Notes: a model not told the origin generated them from the sequence alone. A DNA stretch of 64,000 nucleotides from Drosophila miranda (GCF_003369915.1 NC_046675.1:14446001-14510000); one strand, 5' to 3'; counted from the stretch's first letter, positions 24,200-36,286 are shown. Made by a program: numbers and translations.

Positions 24200-25750
24200 C
24201 CTCAGAGTGGCTCGCAACGCGCTACGTGGTTGCCTGCTGCCCGCAACACGAAGCATGAAGCATCATGGAATGGAATGTTAAACATATATTCGTACAGATT
24301 TGAATAACATTTTTGTATGGGATGTTTTTTCGCGAATTTATCAATATTGATATTTTTGTGGGATATATGAACCGAACTTTCTGAACCGCCAAGATTAAAA
24401 CAAATTTTTGTTGTGTCGATGTCCGCGGCCGAGAAAATATTGAAAGATTGAGGCAAGCCCACCAATATACCCACCGTCCGAGCCGAGAGAAAACGAAGCC
24501 TACAGAGCTGAGTGGCTTTGTTGAGTGCTTTGTTTGTGGTTTCTATTTCGTTGAGTGTGATTTTTAAGGGACGAAGCACACTCAATTTGAGTGATGGGGC
24601 TCCAGAGAGAGCGGCGCCGAGAGAGAGAATGGAATGAATGGAATAATATAACGGAGATAAAAATCTACTGCGACTGTTACACGGTAAAGCAACGCTCGCT
24701 CTTTCCCTCTGGCACTCTCTTTGTATTTTTGGCAAAAAGCTTTAGAAGCTCCACGATTTAGCTTCGGAACTTTTTACGCTCTCGGCGCCCCTCTTCAACA
24801 CTTTGCGGCATTTACCGTTGTTTCTGTTGTTTTTCTTCCCCACGAAATTTCATTATCTCGAGTGGTCGTTTGTTTATTTATTTGTCAAGCACGCTCTCGG
24901 CTCGGTAAATGTTATTAATGCCCTATTGTTATATTGGTTTGTCAATGGGCAGGCTCTAATGATGTTTAAACAATTGCATTCGCACTACTACTAGTTGGAG
25001 TCTTCCACATCTCCTCCTCCATCCACTTGTGCGAGTACTACTAAATCTAAGATTACACCATGTGGAATGAAACGTCTTATCATACGTACATACATACAAA
25101 GGTCTTATCACCAATTGTTTGTTTTTGGGGTTACCACTGTAAGACTCCCAAAAATCGATCACGCTGTTCTGTAAATATTACAAGCCGTACCTATACCCTT
25201 ACAACACCATGTACCAGCTCTCTCCCACACAAGTAAACAAGCAGAACACACACAAACACACGTACACACACCTCTGCTGCAGCTGTTTTGTGCCGCAAAG
25301 TATGCTATACCCACAACATGTACAAGTATTTACCGTATTTATTTTGCAAGCATTTGCCACTGATCTGATCGAATCAAACCGTCACTGAAAATGTCACTGG
25401 CAATCACCTCCTTTCTCTACAACGGCTCTACTCTGCACTTTTCGGAGAGGACCGTACAGACCGCCAGCTAGGAATCAGAGCCGCAATCGGAATTACCGTT
25501 CTCTATGCGGTGCGACGACGAAATGCGGAGAAAGTAAGCGTCGGCGTCCGGGATGAAACTTTTTTTGTACATGGAGGAAATTTGATATGAAAACATTGAC
25601 AAGCGCCGCAGAGAGCTTTCAGCCTTCAGCTGTGTGCAAAAGTTGTTGTCAGTAACAAAACGCTCTCTCACTCTCTCTCCCTCTGCCGCTGAAATTCTGT
25701 TATATGCAGCATTCGAAAGCTTACGACTGAGGTCCAACTAAATTTTGTTT
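24200..25750 (-). promoter_or_regulatory. candidate Ace promoter and untranslated leader region
   Basis: Unlike its surroundings this block is less AT-rich and carries GAGA-type tracts on the minus strand (around 24585-24640 and 25668-25690), CACTCA and TCAGT initiator-like words, and long minus-strand frames that begin only at TTG codons, as expected of an untranslated leader. It lies about 14 kb upstream of the first coding exon, which agrees with the long upstream intron recalled for D. melanogaster Ace. No transcription start can be fixed from sequence alone. Confidence 0.25.
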
Positions 25751-26929
25751 TAAGATTCGATTGAGAAACGTAATTTCATAGCTCTTTAAGTAGTCTCTAG
25801 AAAGTTTAGCTGATAAGATAAATATTTTTTTATACGTACAAACTATCGTAATGACCAGAGGTGCAGTTTAGATTTATACTATATTATATTTTGTATGATG
25901 ATTAGGTAGTCAACAATATCATTATTATAATATACATTTCCGTAGAATATACTGTATACCGATATTTGAAGGACTTATTAACTTTCAATCTTTAAACATG
26001 TTGATCAACTCTCGGTATATTTTTGAGTAAAAGCATCAGCGTTAGCTTTAGCTGAAAGCTCTGCATCGGTAAACACTCTCTCATGCATAGTATGACTAAC
26101 TTAGAGGTAGGTATATCTTAGCGAACGCCTCTTGTCGAATTAACAAAGTTACCAAACTCAAGAATTTCACATGCACAGGCTTTTTGCGGATTTTATACAT
26201 AAATATGTATAAGGGCATTGCAAGTTATTAACTATAAAAACCTTTCCTGTTTTTTTTAGTAGTCTTTAATACATTTAATACGATTTATTGTGGGGAATGG
26301 TATGTACTTTAATATAGAGTATATAACGAGAGGTTCGAGAAAGGTTTACGACCAGAGCGCGAGGAGTCTGTTTGATTATTACCTCGAACAAAGATAGGGT
26401 CAGATTAAAGACGTTGCCGGATTGAAGAACTTTTCCCAATGGACGTGCAATATCAAGACTAAACTCAAGGGCAGGCGTGCCGAATTGCCCATGTCGAAAG
26501 CTAGCGGGAGGGCCACAGATCAACAGAGAGCGAAAGAAAGACGCGAGAGAGCGGCTGCATAGACTGCTGCTGTGAGGGAGCATATGTATATGTACGTACA
26601 TACATACATATATACATAGGTTACAGTCTGGTACAGTGGGCAGTGCAAGTAGCAAACAATGATAGGATTTTACTTCACTGACGCACCACTGGCTATGCTA
26701 TGTATATAGATTTAGGATAATATCGAGCTGCGGAACCCAACACAAACATTTCATATAAATGTGTGACGACCCACAGTGGCTGGTTTTCCGAAAACTCAGG
26801 AATTAATCAAGGTAACAAAAACAACAATTTTTTAATTTTAAAAAAAAATTGTGTATATTTGGACTATTTTCCTGTTTTTGAGAAGATGCTGAAAAAGGAC
26901 AAACGCATGTTTCCCACAAAGTACCTTTT

Positions 26930-27260
26930 GGCGGGGTGAAATCAAATACGACTCGATGGCTAGGTGTAGGGTATAAATTGCGCCGTCGATCCCTACTGCA
27001 GCGGACGGGACTCCACATTGTCGACTCAGCGACAAAGCAGCGGCATCATGGCCCGCAGCGGGAAAGCCGGTGGCTACCACAGTCCTGCCAGGAGCACATC
27101 CCTGGACCTCCCGAGAGGACGAGGAACTATGGCGGATTCACCCGCGGAGGAGGTACCGATGGCGAGCGGACTGAAAAGGCGGTGAAAACAGGGTAGGACG
27201 CTGCAGGAGGCCACAGCCTCGCGCGACAGAAAAACGGAAGCTTAAAGCCTCGGGCCGCTT
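26930..27260. other. GC-rich island with short open frames on both strands
   Basis: A sharply bounded GC-rich block in strongly AT-rich DNA. On the plus strand an ATG at 27048 opens a 45-codon frame to a TGA at 27183-27185, starting MARSGKAGGYHSPARS. A minus-strand frame covers 26838-27080. Neither resembles a family I know. Options are a decayed mobile-element fragment, an exon of an unknown gene, or a non-coding RNA exon. Confidence 0.3.
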
Positions 27261-29168
27261 ATCCGGGGAAATATATGATGAAATATGATAACTTCTACAT
27301 ATTTGAGTTTTTCCTTTAATAATGCCTATTTTAGCTCCTCGCTTTATTATATTATAGAATTGATGAAATGTTTGTCAACTTAGGCTACAATGAAAATTAA
27401 AAATTTTTAAACGAAAACCGAGATGGTGTCCACATTTTTTACAAATTTTGTTAAAGTGTAGCAAAGTGTAGTTAAAGTTAGAGCTACAATTTTTTTTTAA
27501 TATTTCTTTTTAAAACCCTCTATAAACAATCCAATAAATTGGTCGATGGTTGCCTCACTGCCAGCACCTGCAGCTACTATGCCTATAGTATGTATGATCA
27601 AGTGATCTGATATAGTTATCTTTTAAGGGCAAATCTGGCAATTCGTATTCTAACTTTTGTAGACAGTGCGCGTGATTGTCATATCAAATAATAAAGTTCT
27701 ACTGTTCATGCTTTGATTTTATTGAAAAATTATGTTTTAAAATGTACTGAAGATGATTGCTAAAACGGTTATACTCTCTTGAGCGTTCATACTAAGATAT
27801 TAATTAAATATATCTTAAACAATATCTTCTTTTGTGCCTATTTATTTTTATGAAAACAAACGGAAAATTATATTCTTCGCCTACTCCCAAGTTTTTGAAG
27901 TCATCATTTCGAGCAAAATAGATACAAATCGGAAAATTTCGCTTTCGAAAAATAAATATTAGCCAAACTGTATGCTTTAGCTGCAAAGTTTTCATTACCG
28001 ATTTACAGCTGCCTTCATTAACTTTTCAGAATTGTTAAGTTCCATTAAAACTAGTTGTAAGACACTAAAGATGTGACAAAATATGCTAGCTTGAGCCAAA
28101 AAAAAAATTGAAGTTGAAAAAAAGGAATACTAACGTATAGCTTGATCACCTAAAATACTTATACCATGCGATCATATTCATAGCTATATATGTATGGACT
28201 TCTACATATGTAAGGTTAAACTACTTGTTGCACCGGTTTGTGTTTTGTGTTGACTTTGCCATCACACATTCTCTCAGAGTCTCTCGTGCCTCCCGGACGG
28301 ATCTCACAGTAGCTTTTGAATCTTTTGGTTGGTTGGTTGTTTTGATTTTCCGTGCTCTTCGTTGTTTGCATTGTTTTTGATTGCCTTACGTGGGTGTTCG
28401 CGATAAAAAAAAAAGTATTTATAAATTTCACGCATAGTTGAGTGTACAGCGATTAATTGCCTGAATAACTGTAAATGTGGGATACGCACTGGCGGGTGCC
28501 TGGCTAATTAAAATATTGTATTCATTCCTAGTGTTAATTGTGCCAACCGGTTTGTTGTTGTTCCACAATTGTTTCACTGATGACTTAAGTCGAAGACACA
28601 CCCCAAACTACATAAAATATGAGTACTAGCAACGATATTTGCATAATGACGACATCTAGCTGGAGGCCTGTAATCAGCATGATTCTCTAATCGCAGTCTC
28701 AAAATAAAACTGAAATGTTTCCCTGACCTCAGAGCTCCCTCCCGGGAGGCCTTCTACTTTCAAGCTGCCTTCTTTGGGCAGGCGCGGCGACATCCAGAAT
28801 CGGCTCTGACGCTCGAAAGCCATACCAAATTGGTAGCTCGAGTGCTTGTCACGAACTTGGGGCTTTCAAGTATACAAAAGTGAAATCTAGCTGAAAGAAA
28901 GCAGCCATGCAAATGCAGTTTCGGGGAAAAGCCTTACGAAATGCATACCAGACTAGTAATACTACAATAATACAAGTAAAACAATAGTATTACTTCATGG
29001 AAATCAACTATCAACTAAGACGCAATCAGAAGTCAAGAGTTTTAATTTTAATGAGTTGTGGTCATCTGATAAGATTCGCAATTGGTTCCGACCCTCTTAA
29101 AGACATCTCTTTCATTTATCTTATCTTGCAGCTCGAATTACTTCGAACAAGAAACTCTACACATCAAG

Positions 29169-29639
29169 ATGCCCAATCCACTGTGGTTTGTTTTCTGGCT
29201 GCTGGTCTTCTGGTTCGTCTCCTTCTTCGTGGCCTTCTTCTGCGCCTTCTTCTACATCTGGGTCTATGCATTTGCCTCCTGCATACCCGCCCTGTCGGTG
29301 AGTCCGGGAAATACCAGCATGGTGTGGGGTGGGGTCGTCACGGGTGAGGTCATCGCTACGAAACAGGTGCTGCATGCGGCTGTTGCTTATCACAGAAAAT
29401 ACATTTCTTCACAATTACTCATGTGCCATACTTTATCGGGGATACTGGGAGGGGCTATACGGAAAATGTGGACAAACGCGATAACGTTCGGTTAGATATG
29501 CTCCAATCCACCACTTGCTAAACAAGAAACTCTTTCCGTTTTTTACTCTTCGCAGGGCGTCGCGGATATGCTGCTCCAGGGCGTGCAGTTTCCGTTCTTC
29601 TGCGGCAAGGCCATGTTGGAGGGAAAGCCGGCCTTCTAG
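29169..29639 (+). CDS. 70-aa single-pass membrane protein, Phe/Trp-rich, function unknown
   Basis: Two exons, 29169-29297 and 29556-29639, joined at a codon boundary with GTGAGT and CGCAG borders. The predicted protein is 70 aa. It starts MPNPLWFVFW and has one long, extremely aromatic hydrophobic segment (about residues 5-38), then a short tail containing GVQFPFFCGKAMLEGKP. There is no cleavable signal peptide, so it may be a small anchored protein. It sits between the Ace locus and ravus, where I recall D. melanogaster having a small gene (CG11686); that identity is from memory and unchecked. The clean splice join and the recognisable CG-containing tail make it a real gene. It converges on ravus with overlapping polyadenylation signals. 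Confidence 0.8.
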
Positions 29640-29955
29640 ATCCAGTCTTACTTACATATATGCTTACAACTAAGTGAATAATTTATAACACTTGCTTTGG
29701 AAAATCTTTACAATTAAATGTAATTAATTACTTTTTATAAAACCGACCGTCTCTCACTGATGACATTCTACAGATGATAGGAAGATTAATATAACAATTA
29801 ATAAATAAATTTATTAATGAAAATCGATTAACAAACTTATAAAAATTGATGCAAGCACCAGAAACTCTACTTTATCAAAGTCTACTGTACTAACGAGAGC
29901 AACTTGAGCCTGCTTTGAACTGATTCCATGGGTTGAGTGGGCCGCATGCTGCGAG
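29640..29955. terminator. convergent polyadenylation signals for the 70-aa gene and ravus
   Basis: This 316-bp gap between convergent stop codons contains AATAAA on the plus strand (29800-29805 and 29804-29809) directly abutting TTTATT at 29810-29815, which is AATAAA on the minus strand. The two transcripts therefore probably overlap at their 3' ends. Confidence 0.6.
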
Positions 29956-31172
29956 CTACTTTGTCGTGGATGCCACCGTTGCATTCTGCTGGCTGCTGAC
30001 AGGCGTATCTGGGGTAGGCGGTGCGCAAGTGGCGAGATCGAGACTAGGTTGAGTGGCCAGCGGGCAGTCCTGGTCGCTGAGGGCGCGTAGCTCCAGCTCT
30101 CCGATCAGCTGCATGACACGGATTTTGCCCTCGGTAGCTAGCTTTGGCGGTAGCGACTTGACGGTGGAGCAAATGCTGTCAAAGAACAGCTCTAGGGAGT
30201 CGCGCGGCGGGGCGATGGAGGAGAGGTTCTGCAGCTGGTACGACTGGAGCTGCCGGGAGGCGTATGATTGCGGCAGACGCGTGGAAGGCGTATAACAGCT
30301 GCCGGAGGCTGCTAACGGCGTGATGGTAGCCTTGGACGTAATTTCATGAGACTGCGCAACGTTTGGTGGCGGGCTGGGTGCGGCCATCTGAGCCACGGGC
30401 GCCGACACCTTCTTGATGGTGATGCGGCATGGCTGCGGCACCGTGGCTGCTGAAGGGAATGGAGTGCCGGGCAGCAACTGACTGGGCAGCTCGTTGATGG
30501 TCACGTGCAGAGGTAAATAGTCCAGCATGCCGGAATGTTGCGAATCACTTTCGGATATGCGGCGCTGTTGTTTGGAAGCTGGTTCGGTCTCATTATCGTT
30601 ATCGCTTTGGGCATCCACATCCGCATCTGCATCTGCCTCGCCCTCTCCATTTGGGTCAGTGTCGTCATCGTCGACCTCCGCATCGGCATCCCCATCCCCA
30701 TCAGCCTCATCGTCGCCGTCTTCATCATCGTGCTCTTTTTTCTCATGGGCTGCTCCATACAGCATCAGGCCCTCTTGCTCGTCTGTGTACTCCCAATTCA
30801 TAATTCCGGACGCCGCCACTGCATCTTCCTCGATCTTTGGAACCAATGACTTTCGCTGTGCATTTTCCGAGTGCTTGATGCTGCCCTCGTGCTTGCCCAG
30901 GTCGGAGCGCTTGCAGCTCAACCGACACTCGCAGACCGCGCAGAAGACAAAATGTGGATCCGTCTCGTCCGGCAGGAGCCATGGGTATATCGCTTGGTAT
31001 TCCGGTTTTGTTTTCGGTCTCGGGTACTTCAGCTGGGCGCACGGCCTGCGTGGTCTGTACTCTGAGCGCAGGGCATCACTGTCGAGAAATATGGGCACGG
31101 ATCATCAACAGTTGAGTGGCTGCTAGTTAAGAATACTTACAGTTTTTCCTGAGTTAACTGTAAGTTTGCCAT
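29956..31172 (-). CDS. ravus: ravus, Su(var)3-7-related zinc-finger/BESS protein
   Basis: Two exons: 31141-31172 (MANLQLTQEK plus two bases) and 29956-31078, with a 62-bp intron (GTAAGT..GACAG); about 384 aa. One finger near residues 50-80 has the Su(var)3-7 style: aromatic YPWLLP, then C-x2-C (57, 60) and H-x5-H (74, 80). A long acidic Asp/Glu stretch and a Pro/Ser-rich middle follow. Near residues 306-344 is a BESS motif (LELFFDSICSTVKSLPPKLA) closely matching the one in the neighbouring Su(var)3-7. This is what is known of ravus, a shorter relative of Su(var)3-7 lying next to it. The role is probably chromatin-linked DNA or protein binding. The GTG at 31098 that would extend exon 2 is intronic; the small first exon supplies the true ATG. 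Confidence 0.85.
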
Positions 31173-31219
31173 TAATTTAATGCACTTTTTGCAAAATATA
31201 AACAAATTTGAGTGCAGTA

Positions 31220-31230
31220 CAGTGTGACCG
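31220..31230 (-). promoter_or_regulatory. motif 1 (M1BP site) of the ravus promoter
   Basis: CAGTGTGACCG is an exact match to the reverse complement of YGGTCACACTR, 48 bp upstream of the ravus ATG. Motif-6-like ATATACC words follow it at 31258-31320. The combination is typical of TATA-less housekeeping promoters. Confidence 0.7.
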
Positions 31231-31233
31231 CGG

Positions 31234-31570
31234 ACTTTTCGATAAGATATACGGTCCGATCCTCACAAAATATACCAAAATATACCGTCTCATTTTGAAA
31301 ATATACCGTAAATATACTGACGAATTCTAGTTGTATTTTACATATTCCTCGCTTTTCATATTCCGACGAATATTATTAGCTAGATAAAACTCTCACCCCA
31401 GCCCACATAATTGTATACCATTGAAGAATCAATTTTCCACAAGACTAACTACTTTTAAGTACTCTCATTTATTGCATTTTGACGAAAACAAGGGTTAAAG
31501 AAAAAGGTAAACAAGAAAACAGTCACAATGTTGACACGTTAATATTGAAGACTTTGTTTACCCTATTTTA
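31234..31570 (-). repeat. promoter-associated dispersed repeat, copy A (ravus)
   Basis: It starts ACTTTTCGATAAG next to motif 1 and runs away from ravus through four ATATACC words, a conserved ATACTGACGAATT, a conserved ATATTCCGACGAATATTA, GCTAGATA, CCCACATAATT, and on towards GAAGACTTTGTTTACCC. The first 93 bp are about 95 percent identical by eye to copy B at 45577-45669. The distal part matches copies D and E at 58.2-58.8 kb. No coding capacity was seen. Confidence 0.75.
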
Positions 31571-31649
31571 CTCTATTTTTATTTTATTTAGAGGCTATGT
31601 CGATCCGATATTGTCGGATCTGCTCCCTAGCATGGCGTGGGACCAGGAC

Positions 31650-32045
31650 TCCAGTGCTGCCAAATTTTGAGCGTCAAAATATGCTAGCTATCACAAAAAT
31701 ACAAGCTAGAGCAAGCTAAAAATTGTAGAAAACAGTCTAAAAACAGGCAATATACATTTCTAATAGGGTTATTGCCACCAATTCGCTCGAATCGGTAACG
31801 TATTATTGGCAGCCTATTTGCAAAAACAGCAATAAGCTTTTGACTGATACGCAGGTACCTTGCGCAGCTACTCCTTAAATATGTCCAATTTGTCAATTAA
31901 TTCTAAAATACCATTACACACCAAAATACGTATAAAATACCTAAAAATATATTCAGGATATAAAAAAGCTAAATACGTTGAAATACGTTCAAATAAGCTA
32001 GATCTAGCCTTAAATAGGCTAAAATGGCAGCAAATGTCTGAAATT
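31650..32045. repeat. AGCTA-rich dispersed repeat, copy 1
   Basis: It begins CCAGTGCTGCCAAATTT and ends near AAAATGGCAGCA, so its ends are roughly inverted. The inside is AT-rich with repeated AAGCTA words and the sequence GCGCAGCTACTCCTTAA, which recurs as GCGTAGCCACTCCTTAA in the copy at 40598-41155. Proposed: a non-autonomous DNA element, perhaps hAT-like given the CAGTG ends. No 8-bp target duplication was found. Confidence 0.5.
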
Positions 32046-32089
32046 AATACCCCTCTCGATTCTATTGTAATGTTTTGCCTATCGATATC

Positions 32090-32293
32090 TTCGAAAGAAA
32101 GCGACTTGCTATCAATCCAAACTCCACTAACATCAGATGTTCACTTAAAATGTGCGCATTATAATAAAATATTGTGCCTATGTAGTTTGTCACATTAAAT
32201 AACTACATTTGAATGCAGTAAAAAGGCTCGAATAGGGGAAGTGAAATATCGATGCATATCGATGGAATTCAGCTTGCTGGAGTAGCAATATCG
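32090..32293 (+). promoter_or_regulatory. DRE/CGATA cluster in the Su(var)3-7 promoter
   Basis: An exact DRE, TATCGATA, lies at 32090-32097. Further ATCGAT words occur near 32250, 32260 and 32290, all within 350 bp of the Su(var)3-7 ATG. DREF and the insulator protein BEAF-32 recognise such clusters, which are common between head-to-head genes. Here they lie between ravus and Su(var)3-7. Confidence 0.55.
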
Positions 32294-32431
32294 ATTGTTA
32301 TTGTTTCAGTCTCCAGACGCATCTGTGCAAATTTGGTGAATTTTTTTGTTAAACTTTAAGACGGCGTGCTGTGATTTTATAATTGTGTGGATTAGACAAC
32401 TGCGAGTGCCTGCAGGCTTCTCGGGATCGTA

Positions 32432-35400
32432 ATGGATGAGCACAGTGCACTCGTTGAAAAATTCGACCAGGTACCCGACACCGGCAACAAAATGGCGTCG
32501 GCAGATGCGGGCTTGAAAACGACGCAACACGAGCTGAAAATCATGGATGTGGAAGGAGCTATGGACACGGAGGTCCCCCTCGTTATTTTAGTAGAAGACT
32601 CAGATATTGATGAATTGGACGACAATGTGCCCACGGTTGAAGAGCTGCCGATTGGGTCTCAAATTGACCCTCTGTCTGAGGACAAAGAAAATGTGTCCAC
32701 CAAAACCGAGGTGAGCAGCGACGTGGAGAGCAACAACTCGTACGTTGACCCAATGGGGCTCCTCGAGCGCCTGGATAATCACGATGCGGACAGTCAGGAC
32801 GATGAAGATGATTTCAGCCTGGATGATGGCGTTCCTGCTGGCACATCACACAGTCGAGTGAAAGAGAATCGCTGGCTAATCTGGATGAAACGCTGGCCCT
32901 GGGTGCTGCACGAGGACAGCGATGGCAACTATGCCTTCTGCCTGTATTGCAAAATGAAACTCAACGTGAACAACAAGTCCAAGTACATCCAGCAGCACAA
33001 TATGTCGCTGTACCATCAGGAGCGCGAGACAAACTACCTGGCCTTCAAGGAGAGCCAGAAGCAAATCCAAGCCGCGTGAGTATTCCCACCATATGTTTAC
33101 CGCCAACATATTTGATTGTTGACTTTCGTCCTGGGTTTTTTCGCAGCACTAACGAGCAAGCCGATGCCGAGATCAAGCACGAGTTCGGCACTAACGGCTA
33201 TGTGGCGGCCATGAAAGAGAAGCGCGCCAAGGAGACTGATTTGTTCAACGACTTCAACTGGACGCGCTGGCTTGAGTGTCATTCCTGGCTGGAACGCGAC
33301 CAGCTCCAGGGTACAATTGGCCTGTGTAAATGGTGCAACGTGAAGCTGAATGTGGAGTTTTTGTACCTACGCAAGCGGCACGAGGCCACCAAAGGACATT
33401 CGGAGGCCGCGCGACAGCTAAGAGTCTCGGGCAAACAGTCGCTCAAGCGCAAGCGTAGTGCCAGTATCTACCACCCCACCGGTCCGGAGGAGGAGGAGGA
33501 AGAGCCAGTGCCTCGGCGGGACAGCACTGTTGTCACAGTCGTTGGCGGGGAAGTCGATGCCAGCAGCGATCCCAGTCGCTGGTGCGAGCTCGTGGATGAC
33601 ACGAGTCCCCAGCAATGCCGCTGCACCCTCTGCAACTGCCAGATGGCGATAACTAGCTTCCTGCGTCACTGCAAAACCAACGCTCACTGCCAGAACGTAT
33701 TGCTTAATAAAAACCCGGATAGGTGAGACATTCCTTGAACTGAGTCCCCAGCCATCTGTTACCCTTATCGTTACTGTTCTTCAGATCTAGGATAAATCGA
33801 GGAATTTGGGAGCATTACTCCGAACTGCATCCCTGGATGGTAGCCGATCCTGAGGACCCCAGTCAGGCGTATTGCAGCATCTGCTGTAAGCGATTCGTGT
33901 ACGGGCACTCTGAGATCAAGCGCAAGAACCACGAGAACTCTGAGAAGCATCTGGCGGCCGTGGCAGCCTTCAGGTCTGAACATACCGGAACTACCGATGC
34001 GGAGGAGGAGGATGGGGAGGAGCAGCGCAGCGAACCAGCCCCATCAGTGCGCCGCAGCGAAAGCGAGCCTAGTGATGCCGAATACCAAGTGGATGAAGAT
34101 GACGATGATTGGTCTGAATCGCCAAAGGGGTACGTGAGCTCTATAAATAACAAGCTCGGACACAGAACTTACAATTAGGTCTACCCTTAGATATTCTGCG
34201 GAGCAAAGAGGCCCGAGGAAGCGCAGGGTCAGGCCTGGGGCTCGATTCTATTCTTGGCTGCGCTACTCCAAGGATCGGAAAACACAGCTGTGCCGGTTCT
34301 GTCGCGTGCGCTTCTACAACGAGTCGGGCAAGGCGCGACACGATCTCAGTATTCGCCACAATAACCTGGTTAAGCAGCACAAACTGCGCCAGGAGCTGCT
34401 TCGACAGGAAAAAAAACAGCGGAACCGGTTGCCGGAGGCCGAAGGGGACGAGGAGCAGAGCAACACGGACTCTGGGACCGTGCAGGAAAAGTCAGCCGCC
34501 CCATTCAGCAAGACCAGCCATCCAATTCCGGCCACAATTAAGGGTAAGGTGATGGTGTGGAAGGAGCGCTTCCCCTGGCTCTCCTACAAGCGCAGCGAGC
34601 AGCGTAGTAACTACGGCTGGTGCAAGCTGTGCGAGGTCTCCGTCTTCTTGCCCACCTCCAAGTACGCGTCTAAGCATCAGCGCTCGTCTCGCCACGTGCG
34701 GCTGCGCATGGAGAGGAAGCGCACAGGTGGCAAACCAGCAGACGCAGCGAGCAAAGAGGTCATATCCGCCGCTGTCGCCACGGCGGCAGCGCTTACTAGT
34801 GCCGAGAGCAAGCAGAAGGCGGCGATGGCAGAGCTGCAGGCTAAGTACGATTGGTTGGATCCCGATGCCACCGATGAGAACCACTGTCAATGCCGCATCT
34901 GCGACTCCCGTCTCCCCATCAAGGTGTTCTTTCTGCGCCAGCACGACGCCTCGCGAAAACATGCTGAAAATCTCGAGAAATACATGATTCAGGCCGCGGC
35001 TGCAAAACACACCTCGGCCAACCCTGGTGCGGCCGCGGTGCAGGACTCGGCCATGGAAATGGATCAGGACAGCGATGGGGCGTTGAGCGTCAAGTAAGTG
35101 CATTGGAATCGAATGAAAGGAAGACATCACTTATCTTTGCTCACTTGCTTCTAGATCTGAAGGCAGCACGACGGAAGAGCCGCCGTCTAAGCGTTCACGC
35201 CGCTCGATGGAGGTACGGCGCATCATGCGCTACCTGCGCGACTCTGTGGGAAAGCGATCGGACGACCGCAGCCAATTGGACATGGCGAAGGACATGATCT
35301 GCTCCTCCTTCGACATTGTAACGCGCCTTCGCAACCTGGAGCGAGAGGTGGCACCACAGATGGATTCCACGGCGCTGGCGCCGGGTTCGCCCAATGTTTC

Positions 35401-36286
35401 GATAACGTCTCTGCCATCAGGGCCCCGGCACGTAATGGATCTGTTCTTTGACAGTATTTCTCCGACTATGAAAGCCCTGCCGGCAGATCTTGCCGCCGAA
35501 GGCAAGGCAAAGATCATGCAGCTCGTCTGTGGCTTGGAAGTGCGAGCCATGCAGCGCATCGTGGCCCCTGGCCCTGCTGCAGCAACGGCCGCCAGCGTAG
35601 TCACCCAGAGCACGGAGACACTTGGTTCTGATGCTTCCCCTAACAATGGAGCCGACTCTTCGTCGCCAGCGCTTTCTAACACGACAACCATTTCCATAAA
35701 CGACCTAGCCGATGAGAACAGTGGCCAGCAGAACCACAACGAAATTGAGAATGCCAGCTCTGGCGCCACCCCGGCAAAGTCCAGCCCCATGCCACAGAAG
35801 AAGGGTCAGGTGACTATCAATGGTTCCAATGGTGCCAAGGATCTGTTGAGCAACGTACGCCACTTGTGGTCCGCCTCCATGCAAGCGTCATGCCGGCAAG
35901 ACTCCGATGCAGTACGCTGCGTCCCCCTGAACAAGCTGACCACACCAAATAGCTTGAACGGGCGCCACAGCGTCAACACCTCCACGGAAACCACATCCAC
36001 GTACACGACCGTGAATTCAGCCTCTCCCGTCAAGACGGATAGGCCTAATGGCAATCCATCGGCAATGATGCGTCAGATCCGTCTAAACAATGGCAACCAG
36101 TCGAAGATGATATCCATTTCAAAGACACAGACTGTGAAACAGCCGCCCCCCGCCCAACACTTGCGACTTCCACCAACCAACATTAATGGAGGGGCAAAAA
36201 TTCAACCGACCTGGGCCGTGAAGAACAACAACAATGTCACTGGGAAGAATCAGAAGCTGACAATCAGTAGACCATCGCAGCCATAA
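32432..36286 (+). CDS. Su(var)3-7: heterochromatin protein Su(var)3-7
   Basis: Five exons: 32432-33075, 33147-33722, 33785-34129, 34191-35093, 35155-36286; 1,199 aa in total, close to the roughly 1,250 aa recalled for D. melanogaster. The protein is a dose-dependent suppressor of variegation that binds DNA and partners HP1 and Su(var)3-9 in pericentric heterochromatin. Seven widely spaced fingers are visible, each with an aromatic W/Y lead, C-x2-C and H-x(5-7)-H: FCLYCKMKL, LCKWCNVKL, RCTLCNCQM, YCSICCKRF, LCRFCRVRF, WCKLCEVSV and CQCRICDSRL. The C-terminal part has a BESS motif (DLFFDSISPTMKALPADLA) followed by a long Ser/Thr/Asn-rich tail. The N-terminus is acidic. All introns are 60-71 bp. 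It is divergent from ravus, with 1.26 kb between the start codons. Confidence 0.95.

Noticed and set aside
24202-24735. 177-codon minus-strand frame upstream of Ace
   Set aside because: It begins at TTG, has no domain features, and includes simple-sequence stretches. More likely untranslated leader or chance.
25468-25737. 89-codon minus-strand frame
   Set aside because: The start codon is TTG and its reading overlaps GAGA tracts. Kept only as part of the candidate Ace promoter/leader block.
31079-31098. GTG start extending ravus exon 2 (MPIFLDS)
   Set aside because: The segment reads as the 3' end of a 62-bp intron (CTCGACAG acceptor). A small upstream exon with a true ATG joins in frame.
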